Assembly (NCBI GenBank): GCA_002402105.1
Contig: NVVD01000008.1
Coordinates: 1-64,000 of the forward strand
Direction of reading: 5' to 3'
Length of the DNA: 64,000 nt
DNA from: Candidatus Cloacimonadota bacterium
Lineage (GTDB): Bacteria > Muiribacteriota > UBA6191
Positions 16,804-25,552 of the stretch are shown here, in pieces; within the stretch, counting starts at the first letter, position 1, and each line of letters begins with the position of its first letter. The notes below the pieces were generated by a model, which saw only the letters and a list, made by a program, of their open reading frames with translations, made no database searches and was not told the DNA's origin. The position numbers were made by a program, and so were the translations under genes.

Positions 16804-17637
16804 CTATCTTAAGGTTCCGATTTGATTAACTGCTTTACCGAGTAATTCGTCTATTCCTGTTAATATTTTAGAATTAGATTCATATGCACGAGAAATTTTA
16901 ATCATATTTACCATTTCATTGACTATATTTATATTTGACTTTTCTAAGTATCCTTGTGAGATTTCGTCTTTTTTATTAACTAAAACTTCCCCACTGATTC
17001 TTTTATAGTTGTTGTGTCCAACTTTTTCTATTTGATTTGTATCTTTAAAACTAACGCTTAACAAACTTTGAGAAATTGTTTGATTGTCTTTGTACATTTG
17101 CCCATTAACATCAACAGTTAGTCCTAGAGGGGTAGAAATTTTAATTGGGTTTAACCAAGTGGCAGGTGTACCATCTTCACTAATCATAGGCGAAGTTGGT
17201 TTCACTCCCCTATAGCCAAGTACACGAAATCCTTGTTTGTTTGTTAGGTACCCATCAGAGTTTACATGAAACTGTCCGTCTTTAGTAAACTGGATGCCAT
17301 CTGGTGTTTGTAGGGCAAAATATGATTTACCATGAATCATAAAGTCTGTTGCATTACCTGTTGAAGACATTGAGCCTTCTTGATGATCTGTGGTAACTCG
17401 ATCTAAAATGACACCTGTTCCCATTCGTCCAACTCTTGGGGCCTTGTAAAACTTTTGCCCATCAGCAATTTTAGTGTCATTGATTCTTTGCTCTAAAATA
17501 TTTGGAAACTCTTCAAAGGTAATTTTTTCTTTTTTATAACCAGTTGTATTTACATTAGCTAGGTTATTTGTCGTTATGGCTAAGGATGCTTCTTGCATAA
17601 GCATTCCCATTGCAGAGGTATATAATCCTTTAATCAT
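16804..17637 (-). CDS. flgF: flagellar rod / hook-basal body protein FlgF-like
   Basis: A 277-residue flagellar rod protein. The N-terminus MIKGLYTSAMGMLMQEASLAI and NLANVNTTGYKKE (about 25-37), and the C-terminal SNINIVNEMVNMIKISRAYESN (about 236-257), are the paired helices of rod/hook proteins; sequence and position next to flgG fit FlgF (FlhO in spirochaete and Bacillus naming). The start is the ATG at 17637 with GAGGAAG upstream, rather than an in-frame GTG at 17649. It overlaps the end of the upstream DUF501 gene by 8 bases, implying co-translation. Confidence 0.9.
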   Translation of the reverse strand: MIKGLYTSAMGMLMQEASLAITTNNLANVNTTGYKKEKITFEEFPNILEQRINDTKIADGQKFYKAPRVGRMGTGVILDRVTTDHQEGSMSSTGNATDFMIHGKSYFALQTPDGIQFTKDGQFHVNSDGYLTNKQGFRVLGYRGVKPTSPMISEDGTPATWLNPIKISTPLGLTVDVNGQMYKDNQTISQSLLSVSFKDTNQIEKVGHNNYKRISGEVLVNKKDEISQGYLEKSNINIVNEMVNMIKISRAYESNSKILTGIDELLGKAVNQIGTLR

Positions 17638-18166
17638 TTTCTTCCTCACATTCTAAGAAATTAGCTTCACAATATGTGCCAAGGGGATTACTTTTTTCTC
17701 TTTTCATTTTCCAAAGAATCATCCCATGAATAAACTCTCCTACAAACCCTTTTTTATGAACTAGATAAAACCCATAATGTGAATGTAGGCACTTTAGATG
17801 GAAAGGATTTTGTACTCCTGCTACATTTAAGCGATTTTCTGCCTCTAAAGCTAGGTAGTACTTTTCATCTAAGGTATTTTTTAAAATTTGTGGAACTTCA
17901 TTTGTAAATTGTTTCCACTTCTCTTGGTAGGGGCCTTGAACAAATGATTCTAGAATTTTAATCCACCCCTTGCTTTCGATTCTATGAACAGCACTTATTA
18001 AACGTGGGCATTGAATCCAGTAAGGAGTACGAGCAAACTTTTCAGATTCACTTCGGGTATGCTCTAAAATAACGGCTTGATTGTAGTTACATTCAAGTGC
18101 AATTCTATGAACAGGAAAGCGAAAATTGATTTGTTTGTCTTTATAAATAAATGGATATGATTTCAT
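17630..18166 (-). CDS. DUF501 family protein
   Basis: A 178-residue protein resembling DUF501, a family of unknown function with conserved cysteines. Seen: YWIQCPRLISAVHRIES (about 48-64, the WxxCPR..VxRxE motif), NPFHLKCLHSHYGF (about 117-130, the KCLH motif) and NPLGTYC (about 161-167). These cysteines could bind metal, which is inference. An upstream TTG at 18244 is open but would add a stretch coded by poor A-rich low-complexity DNA, so the ATG at 18166 is preferred. It is the first gene of the flgF-flgG unit. Confidence 0.7.
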   Translation of the reverse strand: MKSYPFIYKDKQINFRFPVHRIALECNYNQAVILEHTRSESEKFARTPYWIQCPRLISAVHRIESKGWIKILESFVQGPYQEKWKQFTNEVPQILKNTLDEKYYLALEAENRLNVAGVQNPFHLKCLHSHYGFYLVHKKGFVGEFIHGMILWKMKREKSNPLGTYCEANFLECEEEND

Positions 18167-18284
18167 TATATTACTTATCGGCAAAATACCTTCAAATAAT
18201 GAAAAAAAATTAAAAAACAAACAAAAAACAACAAAAACAAACAATAAGTGTGTATTTATTGAAGTAGTAAATAATGGAAAACCC

Positions 18285-18315
18285 TTTACTTAGGGCGGGT
18301 AATCTGGCTTATAAT
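18285..18315 (+). promoter_or_regulatory. candidate promoter of rpsO-pnp
   Basis: A perfect TATAAT (18310-18315) lies 149 bases before rpsO, with TTTACT (18285-18290) as a weak -35 at 19 bases. This would leave a long leader, consistent with post-transcriptional control known for rpsO/pnp in other bacteria. Confidence 0.5.
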
Positions 18316-18464
18316 GCGAGGTTCAAATTTAATTTTGAAAAGATTGGTATCGTCTTTTTGATTTGGACACAATAATGTAATATATAGATACCCAAGCATA
18401 TTAAATGTTTGACATGAAACTAAGCAAGTAAAGCTTAGGTTTAAAGTAAAAGGAAAAGGCAAAA

Positions 18465-18734
18465 ATGTCTATCTCAAAAGAAAAGAAACAAGAAGTAATT
18501 AAAGAGTACGCAACAGCTGAGGGTGATACAGGTTCTCCAGAAGTTCAAGTTGCTATTTTGTCTCACAGAATCAAAGCTTTAACAGAGCATTTCAAAACTC
18601 ATTACCATGATCATATCTCAAGAAGAGGATTAATGGTTCTTATCGGAAGAAGAAAAAGTCTTCTTAAATATCTACGTGGAAAAAGTGAAGCTAGATATAA
18701 AACATTGATCAAACGTCTTGAAATAAGAAAGTAA
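18465..18734 (+). CDS. rpsO: 30S ribosomal protein S15
   Basis: An 89-residue S15, a primary 16S rRNA-binding protein that starts platform assembly and makes a bridge to the large subunit. The conserved [15 protein letters not shown] (about 22-36), HxxDHxSRRGL-type [19 protein letters not shown] (46-64) and terminal [12 protein letters not shown] are complete. AAAAGGAAAAGG lies before the ATG. It is followed by pnp after 9 bases, the classical rpsO-pnp operon. Confidence 0.98.
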   Translation: MSISKEKKQEVIKEYATAEGDTGSPEVQVAILSHRIKALTEHFKTHYHDHISRRGLMVLIGRRKSLLKYLRGKSEARYKTLIKRLEIRK

Positions 18735-18743
18735 TAGGGCAAC

Positions 18744-20861
18744 ATGTTTAATGAAACAAAAATTGTATGTGAAGAATTAGGTTTTAGCATTAGTACGGGT
18801 AAAATTGCTCGTCAAGCTGGTGGGTCTGTAGTCGTTGAGGCTGGAGAAACAGTAGTATTTGGTAGTGCTTGTGCAAAAACAACTGCAAGAGAAGGACAAG
18901 ATTTCTTTCCTTTGACTGTTGATTACAGAGAAAAAACTTATGCTGCAGGTAAAATCCCAGGTGGATTTTTCAAAAGAGAAGCTAGACCAACGACTAAAGA
19001 AACATTGATTTCTAGATTGATTGATCGACCAATTCGTCCTCTTTTTCCTAACAAGTATAAAAATGAAACTCAGATTATTCTACAAGCTTTAGCTTATGAT
19101 GGTCAAAATAGACCTGAAATTATGGCTATTAATGCTGCATCTGCTGCATTGTCAATTTCAGACTCTCCATTTAATGGACCAATCGGAGGAGTTCGAGTTG
19201 GTTTAGTAGATGGTAAATTAATTTGTAACCCAACTACAGATCAAATGGCTAAGAGTGATTTAGATTTAATGGTTGCAGGTACAAAAAAAGCGATTACTAT
19301 GGTTGAATCTGAGGCAAATATCTTGTCTGAAGATCAATACTTAGAGGCTCTAAAGTTTGCTCATGAAAATATTAAAATCATTTGCTCATGTATCGAAGAG
19401 TTAGTTGCTAAAGTCGGAAAAGAAAAGCAAGTTTTTACTGCACCTGTTCGTAATGAAGAGTTGTATAGTGAGCTAGTAGCAGCATATTTTGAGCCATTTA
19501 AGGCTTCTTTTGAAATCTCTTCTAAATTAGAACGAGAAGGAAAAAGCGTTGAGATTAAAGCTGCTATTGATGCAAGTTTTGCTGAGCGATTTGAAGCTGA
19601 CGCAAGTTTAAAAGGTTTAGTACATGAGTATTTACATGACATTGAGTATGATGTAATCAGAAAAATGATTGTTGTAGATAAAAAACGTATCGATAACCGA
19701 GAGGTTGATCAATTAAGGGCTTTAAATAGTGAAATTGATATTTTTGCTAGATTACATGGTAGTGCTTTATTTACTCGTGGTGAAACTCAATCACTTGGTG
19801 TTTTAACACTTGGTGGCGGAGACGATGCACAATTTGTAGACGGACTTGATGAAAGTTCAAGAGAGCCATTTTATCTACATTACAATTTTCCTCCTTTCTC
19901 TGTTGGAGAATGTGGAAGATTTGTAGGACCAGGTAGAAGAGAAATCGGTCATGGCGAGTTAGCTTCAAAAGCTATTCGAGCTATCTTACCTTCACAAGAA
20001 GAATTTCCTTATACTATTCGATTAGTTTCTGAGATTATGGAATCAAACGGTTCTTCTTCAATGGCTACTGTTTGTTCTGGTATCATGGCTATGATGGCTG
20101 GTGGAGTTCCTATTAAGGCTCCTGTAGCTGGAATCGCAATGGGCCTTTTCATGGATGAAGCTTCTGGTGAATTTACAGTTATTACTGATATTCAAGGTGC
20201 AGAAGATCATTACGGAGATATGGATTTTAAAGTTGCTGGTACTACTACAGGTATTACTGCACTTCAAATGGATATCAAAATTGAAGGTATAACAATTGAA
20301 ATCATGGAAAAGGCTCTTGAGCAAGCTAAAAAAGCTAGACTTGAGATTTTAGAATCTATGACTGGTGCAATTGCAAAACCAAGAGAAGATATCGCATCAT
20401 GTGCTCCACGTATCTTAATGATTGAAATTCCAAAAGAAAAAATTGGAGAAATCATAGGGCCTGGCGGAAAGATGATTCGTAAGATTTCTGAAATGTTTGA
20501 TTGTAAAATTGAAATATCAGAAGACGAAGCAAATAACCGTGGAATTGTTAAAATTTTAGCAAGTGACGGTGAAAAAGGTGATGGAGCATACGGATTTATT
20601 AAGAGTATGACTACAGACCCTGAAGTTGGCGGAATCTACGAAAGTAAAGTAATCAGAATCACTGATTTTGGTGCTTTTTGTGAATTTCTACCAGGAAAAG
20701 AAGGCCTTTTACATATTTCTAAAATTTCTAAGAAAGGTAGATTAAATTCTGTAAGTGATGTCTTACAAGAGGGAGATCAAATTTCATTGAAATTAATTGA
20801 AAAAGATAGACAAGGAAGATTTTCGTTATCTGCTCAAGAAGTAGAAGAAAACGACTTCTAG
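18744..20861 (+). CDS. pnp: polyribonucleotide nucleotidyltransferase (PNPase)
   Basis: A 705-residue PNPase, the trimeric 3'-to-5' phosphorolytic exoribonuclease of mRNA decay. It has two RNase PH-like cores: the first with FKREARPTTKETLISRLIDRP (about 74-94), the second with RGETQSLGVLTLG (about 345-357), GRREIGHGELA (about 397-407) and DIQGAEDHYGDMDFKVAGT (about 483-501). A KH domain with IIGPGGKMIRKI (about 569-580) and a C-terminal S1 domain (about 630-700) complete the usual architecture. Length is typical. The gene ends before a strong terminator. Confidence 0.98.
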   Translation: MFNETKIVCEELGFSISTGKIARQAGGSVVVEAGETVVFGSACAKTTAREGQDFFPLTVDYREKTYAAGKIPGGFFKREARPTTKETLISRLIDRPIRPLFPNKYKNETQIILQALAYDGQNRPEIMAINAASAALSISDSPFNGPIGGVRVGLVDGKLICNPTTDQMAKSDLDLMVAGTKKAITMVESEANILSEDQYLEALKFAHENIKIICSCIEELVAKVGKEKQVFTAPVRNEELYSELVAAYFEPFKASFEISSKLEREGKSVEIKAAIDASFAERFEADASLKGLVHEYLHDIEYDVIRKMIVVDKKRIDNREVDQLRALNSEIDIFARLHGSALFTRGETQSLGVLTLGGGDDAQFVDGLDESSREPFYLHYNFPPFSVGECGRFVGPGRREIGHGELASKAIRAILPSQEEFPYTIRLVSEIMESNGSSSMATVCSGIMAMMAGGVPIKAPVAGIAMGLFMDEASGEFTVITDIQGAEDHYGDMDFKVAGTTTGITALQMDIKIEGITIEIMEKALEQAKKARLEILESMTGAIAKPREDIASCAPRILMIEIPKEKIGEIIGPGGKMIRKISEMFDCKIEISEDEANNRGIVKILASDGEKGDGAYGFIKSMTTDPEVGGIYESKVIRITDFGAFCEFLPGKEGLLHISKISKKGRLNSVSDVLQEGDQISLKLIEKDRQGRFSLSAQEVEENDF

Positions 20862-20892
20862 AAATTAAATTATAAATTTGATTTAATATATA

Positions 20893-20933
20893 AAACACCC
20901 AAGGTAAGTATGGCTTATCTTGGGTGTTTTTTT
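20893..20933 (+). terminator. intrinsic terminator of rpsO-pnp
   Basis: ACACCCAAG pairs with CTTGGGTGT, extended by TAAG/CTTA across one G-T pair, with a short loop, and is followed by seven T residues. Confidence 0.93.
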
Positions 20934-20988
20934 ATGTAGTTTGACCTTCTATAAATTCTCATGTACATTCGTTAAAAAAGAGAGTTAA

Positions 20989-21501
20989 ATGGATAAAAGA
21001 CCAGTAAGTAAATATATTGAAGCAGCTCTATTTGTTGCTATGGCATTTGTATTATCTCAGTTTACGATATTTCGTTTACCTGTTGGTGGCTCTGTTACTT
21101 TGGGCTCTGGGGTTCCGATTTGTATTTGCGCCTTGAGACTTGGCCCTAAAATAGGAATGATGGCAGGTTTAAACTTTGGTATCCTTTCCTTTTTAGCTGG
21201 CGGAGTAGCAATTGGGGTTTATCCTTTTGTTTGTGATTATATATTAGCTTTTATTTCTCTAGGGGCGTTTGGCTTTTTAAAAAAAATACCGCTTGTATCC
21301 ATTTGTTTAGCTTATTTTTTAAGGTTTTGCTTTCATGTGCTTTCAGGAGTTTTATTTTTTAGTGATGGTATGCTTATGTCAAAGGCTATTACTTTTTCAT
21401 TTTGGTATAACTTTACCTTTATGTTGCCAGAGTTGATTTTAGGGGTTTTTATTTTTTATAAATTGATAAAATCATCTAAGAAAGTTTTATTATATGCTTG
21501 A
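20989..21501 (+). CDS. thiT: ThiT-like thiamine-specific S component of an ECF transporter
   Basis: A 170-residue membrane protein with about six transmembrane helices, resembling ThiT, the substrate-binding S component that works with the shared EcfA/EcfA'/EcfT module. Seen: VLSQFTIFRLPVGGSVTLGS (about 21-40, the helix 1-2 loop over the thiamine site), ALRLGPKIGMMAG, CDYILAFISLGAFG (about 81-94) and LRFCFHVLSGVLFF (about 108-121). No ECF ATPase or EcfT gene lies in the window, and no TPP riboswitch is evident in the short upstream gap, so thiamine as substrate rests on the sequence family alone. Confidence 0.75.
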   Translation: MDKRPVSKYIEAALFVAMAFVLSQFTIFRLPVGGSVTLGSGVPICICALRLGPKIGMMAGLNFGILSFLAGGVAIGVYPFVCDYILAFISLGAFGFLKKIPLVSICLAYFLRFCFHVLSGVLFFSDGMLMSKAITFSFWYNFTFMLPELILGVFIFYKLIKSSKKVLLYA

Positions 21502-21547
21502 GAATAAAAATATTTATAACTTCACTGTGTAAAAAGCCTTAATTTTA

Positions 21548-21611
21548 CGACTATTCTAAACCAGATTTAAATATAGTCGCGACTATTTTTAAGTTGATTG
21601 CAAAATAGTCG
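21548..21611. promoter_or_regulatory. symmetric array of CGACTAT/ATAGTCG sites (candidate operator)
   Basis: Four copies of one 7-mer occur in 64 bases: CGACTAT at 21548-21554, a perfect 14-base palindrome ATAGTCGCGACTAT at 21573-21586, and ATAGTCG at 21605-21611. The last copy lies between the -35-like TTGCAA and the -10 TATAAT of the next gene, which is where a repressor would bind. Confidence 0.6.
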
Positions 21612-21627
21612 ATAAATATTGTATAAT
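21598..21627 (+). promoter_or_regulatory. promoter of the DUF4143 ATPase gene
   Basis: TTGCAA (21598-21603), an 18-base spacer and TATAAT (21622-21627) precede the ATG at 21644, leaving a very short leader with an AAAGG ribosome site. One CGACTAT-family site lies in the spacer. Confidence 0.6.
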
Positions 21628-21643
21628 AAATAAAAGGTACAAT

Positions 21644-22759
21644 ATGATTCAAAGAGCACAATTTAAAATAATTCAAAATGATTTAAAGAATAAAATGGTT
21701 TTTTTAGTGGGGCCACGACAGGTTGGTAAAACTTGTTTATCAAAAGAAATTATGAAAAGCTTTGAAAAAGTTCAATATTTAAATTATGACTATTATGAAG
21801 ATAAAGAAATTATCGAAAAGCATGAATGGCCAAAAGATTTAGATTTAATTATTTTTGATGAAATTCATAAAATGAAAAATTGGAAAAATTTTTTAAAAGG
21901 AGTTTTTGATACATCTAAAATGAATATTTTAGTAACAGGGTCTGCTAGATTAGAGGTGTTTCGTCATGCTGGGGATTCACTTGCTGGCAGGTACTTTCTT
22001 CATCATTTATTACCCTTTAGTTTAAAAGAGTTAATAAATGAGTCATTTACACTAGATGATTTATTAGAGAAGGGTGGGTTTCCAGAACCATTACTATCCT
22101 CAAATTTTACAGCTAAAAGGTGGAAAAAACAATATATTGATACTGCAATAAGGCAAGATGCTTTAGATTTTAAAAATATTCTAGATTTTAAAAGTCTAAT
22201 AAATGTATTTGAAATATTAAGGCGCAGGGTTGGTAGTGGAATATCTTACTCCAATATTGCAAAAGATATAGGAATTTCATCAAATACAGTTAAAAGTTAT
22301 GTAGAAGTGTTAGAAAATTTATTTATAATTTTTTTGGTAAGACCTTACTCAAAAAAAATATCTCGTTCAATTTTAAAAGAACCAAAGGTTTACTTTTATG
22401 ATATTTCTTTGGTTGAAGAAGGTGATGTAAAGGGAGCAAAGCTTGAAAATTTAGTAGCTCTTTCATTATATAAAAGTAGCTTAGCTCGTAATGACTCAGA
22501 GGGTGAAGACTTTTCTTTACATTACCTAAGAACAAAAGATAAAAAAGAGGTGGATTTTTTGGTTGCTAATAATCAAAAGATAGATTATTTAGCTGAGGTA
22601 AAAACTTCGGATAGAAACTTTTCTAAACCTTTATTATCTTTTTCAAGTCAATTAAATGTACAGGGGTTTCAATTGGTTAAAGGTTTAAGACAGCCAAAAG
22701 AACTGGATTTGGTGAAAGTAATAGACTTAGAAGAGTTTTTAAAGAATTTGATGTGGTAA
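21644..22759 (+). CDS. AAA-type ATPase with DUF4143 (AAA_14) domain
   Basis: A 371-residue ATPase of the widespread AAA_14/DUF4143 family, often found in accessory regions and of uncertain biological role. Seen: Walker A GPRQVGKT (about 23-30), Walker B LIIFDEIHKM (about 67-76), sensor-like ILVTGSARLEVF (about 94-105), a helix-turn-helix-like stretch ISYSNIAKDIGISSNTVKSY (about 200-219), and a C-terminal restriction-endonuclease-like segment with KEVDFLV and YLAEVK (about 302-325). The gene stands alone under its own promoter with a symmetric site array, and flanking genes are unrelated housekeeping ones, so lateral gain is plausible. Confidence 0.85.
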   Translation: MIQRAQFKIIQNDLKNKMVFLVGPRQVGKTCLSKEIMKSFEKVQYLNYDYYEDKEIIEKHEWPKDLDLIIFDEIHKMKNWKNFLKGVFDTSKMNILVTGSARLEVFRHAGDSLAGRYFLHHLLPFSLKELINESFTLDDLLEKGGFPEPLLSSNFTAKRWKKQYIDTAIRQDALDFKNILDFKSLINVFEILRRRVGSGISYSNIAKDIGISSNTVKSYVEVLENLFIIFLVRPYSKKISRSILKEPKVYFYDISLVEEGDVKGAKLENLVALSLYKSSLARNDSEGEDFSLHYLRTKDKKEVDFLVANNQKIDYLAEVKTSDRNFSKPLLSFSSQLNVQGFQLVKGLRQPKELDLVKVIDLEEFLKNLMW

Positions 22760-22823
22760 GGTTTTAACTAGCCTTAATAATAGATAATAAAGTTAAGTGG
22801 TATATTTCAAAAGGGCAAAAAAA

Positions 22824-22850
22824 AAGAGCTATAAATTAGCTCTTCTTTTT
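22824..22850. terminator. bidirectional intrinsic terminator between the ATPase gene and rpmB
   Basis: AAGAGCTA (22824-22831) pairs with TAGCTCTT (22837-22844), five-base loop, with an A-run on the left and a T-run on the right. It can stop both convergent units. Confidence 0.85.
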
Positions 22851-22863
22851 TTAAAGCTTCAAA

Positions 22864-23109
22864 TTATCCAATTAAACCACTAGTAGATCTTTTGGCTCTT
22901 TTATACTCTTTATTAGTAATTTTGAGACCAATAGTTTTACCAGCTTTAATCATTTTAGTACAAACTTTAACTTTTTTCTTGTTGTTTCCAACTACGATAG
23001 TTACAGTTTGAAGATTTGGTTTAAACTTATGATTTGTTCGAATATGTGAATGAGAAACTCTTTTTAGAGTAACAGCTTTTTTTCCACTCAAGAAACATTT
23101 TCTTGCCAT
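22864..23109 (-). CDS. rpmB: 50S ribosomal protein L28
   Basis: An 81-residue L28. The start MARKCFLSGKK, SHSHIRTNHKFKPNLQ (about 20-35) and the later TKMIKAGKT are typical. AAAGGAG stands before the ATG at 23109, so the longer reading from 23151 is not used. It lies alone, without rpmG or recG beside it. Confidence 0.95.
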   Translation of the reverse strand: MARKCFLSGKKAVTLKRVSHSHIRTNHKFKPNLQTVTIVVGNNKKKVKVCTKMIKAGKTIGLKITNKEYKRAKRSTSGLIG

Positions 23110-23125
23110 TGTAATCTCCTTTAAT

Positions 23126-23158
23126 CTTTGTATACAACATTTCCTTTGCAATACAAAG
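23126..23158. promoter_or_regulatory. inverted repeat in the rpmB leader
   Basis: CTTTGTAT (23126-23133) and ATACAAAG (23151-23158) form an 8-base inverted repeat around 17 bases, 16 bases upstream of the rpmB start. It may be a leader hairpin or an operator. Confidence 0.35.
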
Positions 23159-23250
23159 GTCAGATTGGATTTTGGATATTACTCTTGATAGTAAAAAAAA
23201 TCAATGATTATTTTCTTTTTACTTGATTTTTTGACCAAAAATGTAGAAAA

Positions 23251-23280
23251 TTGAACAATTATTCAAAAAATCTATATATT
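23251..23280 (+). promoter_or_regulatory. candidate promoter of the amidase gene
   Basis: TTGAAC (23251-23256) and TATATT (23275-23280) are 18 bases apart, with the GTG start 26 bases downstream. Confidence 0.4.
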
Positions 23281-23305
23281 TCTGTTCAAAAAGAGAAAAT
23301 TACTC

Positions 23306-24625
23306 GTGATTAAAACACAATTTATAACACTCATCTTTTTTTTATTAAGTAGTAGAGCTTGGGCTGTAAAGGCTAGCTTAATTTCTTGGCATAGTCTACA
23401 AGATGACAAATATTTAAAAATACATTTAAACTTTGATAAAAAAATAGACTACTCTTTTTTGAAAAAAGAAAAAGCAAATTCGCATGTTTATTATGTTCCT
23501 CATGCTATCAATTCAAAATTTGGTGAAAGACAAGATTTAAGCCATTTATTAGCAATTTCTTTTTGGATAAAAAAGTATAAGAGTGGTTTACGTTTTAAAT
23601 TTTATCCTCGTGGAGTCAAAAATTTAAAAACACGACTCATTCATAATAGAAAAACTCTAGAGATATTATTTTTAAGTCCTTACCTATCAAGAACAGAAAT
23701 AGACCCTTTGGGTGAAAACTTTGTTGTTTGTATTGATGCGGGGCATGGAGGGCAAGATCCTGGCGCTCATGGTTCATATAGTGATGAAAAAGATGTAGTT
23801 CTAAAAATAGCTAGGATATTAAAACAAGAAATAAATTCAAAGCCTAATTTAAAAGCATATCTAACTAGAGATTCAGATTATAAAATTCTTTTAGAAGATA
23901 GAGGTAAGGTTAATGATTATGCGGGAGCAGATGTTTTTATTTCGCTTCATATGAATGCTTCTGTAGCTAGTGCTCGTGGTTTTGAAATTTTTTATATATC
24001 AAAAAAAGGAGCTTTAGACTATAAAACAAAGAGCTTAAAAGTAGATGTCCCCGAAATTTTAGCAACAAAAAAAGAAAAGACTCAAAAAATTTTGAATGAA
24101 ATTTTAGATGATTTAATACAAAATGAAACCATGAATGATAGCGCTTTGTTTGCTCAATCCTTAGCTTTTGAAATGAAAAAAATTAAAAGTAGGCGTAATA
24201 GAGGGGTGCGTAGAGAAGCTTTTGTTGTTTTAAAAAATATTGAAACCCCTTCTGTTTTAATTGAATTAGGCTTTATTACAAATAAAAGTGATGAAAAATA
24301 CTTTAATAAAAAAAGTTCACAAAGAGAAATGTCTAAAAAGATTGCAACAGGAGTAGTAAACTTTTTGAAAAAATATAAAAGTCTACCAAAGGTAAGTGGT
24401 AATTCTTTTTATGAAAAGCTTAAAAGACCTATTATTAGTAGATACCCAAAGTTTATAATTGAATATAAAAACTATACTATAAAATCTGGAGATACTTTTT
24501 TAAAAATTGCTAAACGTTTCAAAATATCTTACTCTAAGTTAAAAAGAGCAAATCCTACAATAAAGCCAGATCGATTATATGTGGGTAAGATACTTAAAAT
24601 ACCAAACATTTTGAAGAATAAATAG
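23306..24625 (+). CDS. N-acetylmuramoyl-L-alanine amidase (Amidase_3) with C-terminal LysM
   Basis: A 439-residue exported murein amidase of the AmiA/B/C type, which cuts the amide between MurNAc and the peptide stem, commonly at division. Order: signal peptide (1-20, ending RAWA), an N-terminal AMIN-like beta domain (about 22-130), the zinc-dependent Amidase_3 domain with CIDAGHGGQDPGAHG (about 146-160; zinc His), ISLHMNA (about 213-219; zinc His) and SVLIELGFITN (about 316-326; catalytic Glu), and a C-terminal LysM (about 393-436, YTIKSGDTFLKIAKRF). The start is GTG at 23306, with no better ATG. A second LysM protein follows. Confidence 0.93.
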   Translation: MIKTQFITLIFFLLSSRAWAVKASLISWHSLQDDKYLKIHLNFDKKIDYSFLKKEKANSHVYYVPHAINSKFGERQDLSHLLAISFWIKKYKSGLRFKFYPRGVKNLKTRLIHNRKTLEILFLSPYLSRTEIDPLGENFVVCIDAGHGGQDPGAHGSYSDEKDVVLKIARILKQEINSKPNLKAYLTRDSDYKILLEDRGKVNDYAGADVFISLHMNASVASARGFEIFYISKKGALDYKTKSLKVDVPEILATKKEKTQKILNEILDDLIQNETMNDSALFAQSLAFEMKKIKSRRNRGVRREAFVVLKNIETPSVLIELGFITNKSDEKYFNKKSSQREMSKKIATGVVNFLKKYKSLPKVSGNSFYEKLKRPIISRYPKFIIEYKNYTIKSGDTFLKIAKRFKISYSKLKRANPTIKPDRLYVGKILKIPNILKNK

Positions 24626-24807
24626 AGGCTTTTACTTTTTAAAACTCACAAAAAATAGTAAAATTTGAAACCTTTTGTATATTTTTACTAAAAATTATAT
24701 ACTTACAAAAAAGATCTTCAAATGTTTAAGGTTTTTTTGTTTATACCTAAATGCAAGTAATTTTACTGTTTTGGGCATATATATATCCAACCAAAAAAGG
24801 TTTTCCA

Positions 24808-25536
24808 ATGAAAATTTCAACTTTTATTTTAGTATTTTTAATGATGTCAAACTGTCTTTTTTCAGCTAAGAGAAATCAAGGTATGTCTAAAGAGAGATTA
24901 AGTCGAATTAGAGCTTTATTTGATCAACTAAAGGGAAGTACTCAAAAGAAAAGAGAGATGGAACAAAACTATGAAAATGATAATTACCAAGAAGCTAACA
25001 ATAAAGAAGAATACGAAGATATTAATTATGAAGTTGAAACAGTAAACTTTGATTTGTTAGAGGATGTAACAGTTGAAGAGGCACAAGTCCAAATAAATAG
25101 AAATAAAATGAAAAAACAACAAAGCTTTGAAATAAAAAATGGGGAAATGTTTTATTATGTAAAACCTGGTGAGTCTTTATTGTTGATTGCTAGAAGAGTT
25201 TATAAAAAACCTGAGATGTATAAAAAAATTATGGAGTGGAACTCTTTGAAGAAGGCTATTATACATCCTAATCAAAAATTAATTTTGAAAAATATTAAAT
25301 CTAATATAATTAACCAGATGAAACAGATTAAAATAGAAAGTGAAATATCTTTGTTCCCTATTAATAAGTATTCATATAAGGTGTATAAAGTAAAAAAAGG
25401 AGATTCTTTAAGTTCTATATCTAAAATGTTTCTAGGTAGAGCATCTTATTTTTATAATCTATCTAAGTTTAATAAACTAGATGCACAAAAATATGTTTAT
25501 ATTGGACAAAAATTAATTATTCCTGTAAAAAAATAA
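24808..25536 (+). CDS. exported protein with two LysM domains
   Basis: A 242-residue protein with a signal peptide (MKISTFILVFLMMSNCLFSA), an acidic, Asn/Glu-rich linker (about 45-90), and two LysM peptidoglycan-binding domains at about 117-160 (YYVKPGESLLLIARRV) and 193-240 (YKVKKGDSLSSISKMF ... VYIGQKLIIPVKK). No catalytic domain is seen. The ATG at 24808 is chosen because it starts the signal peptide and has AAGG upstream; earlier frames give an implausible N-terminus. It follows the LysM amidase by 182 bases, and both probably act at the cell wall. Confidence 0.88.
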   Translation: MKISTFILVFLMMSNCLFSAKRNQGMSKERLSRIRALFDQLKGSTQKKREMEQNYENDNYQEANNKEEYEDINYEVETVNFDLLEDVTVEEAQVQINRNKMKKQQSFEIKNGEMFYYVKPGESLLLIARRVYKKPEMYKKIMEWNSLKKAIIHPNQKLILKNIKSNIINQMKQIKIESEISLFPINKYSYKVYKVKKGDSLSSISKMFLGRASYFYNLSKFNKLDAQKYVYIGQKLIIPVKK

Positions 25537-25552
25537 ACTTTTCATACAAGCT

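Noticed and set aside
17630-18244. A longer reading of the DUF501 gene from a TTG at 18244 giving a hydrophobic N-terminus
   Set aside because: The extra codons come from an A-rich low-complexity stretch (18205-18244), no ribosome site is present, and the conserved part begins after the ATG at 18166.
20934-20988. A possible TPP riboswitch before the ThiT-like gene
   Set aside because: The gap between the pnp terminator and the gene is only 55 bases and shows no CUGAGA-type thi-box core.
21644-22759. DUF4143 ATPase as part of a defence island
   Set aside because: It stands alone; neighbours are thiT and rpmB. No nuclease, methylase or other defence gene is nearby.
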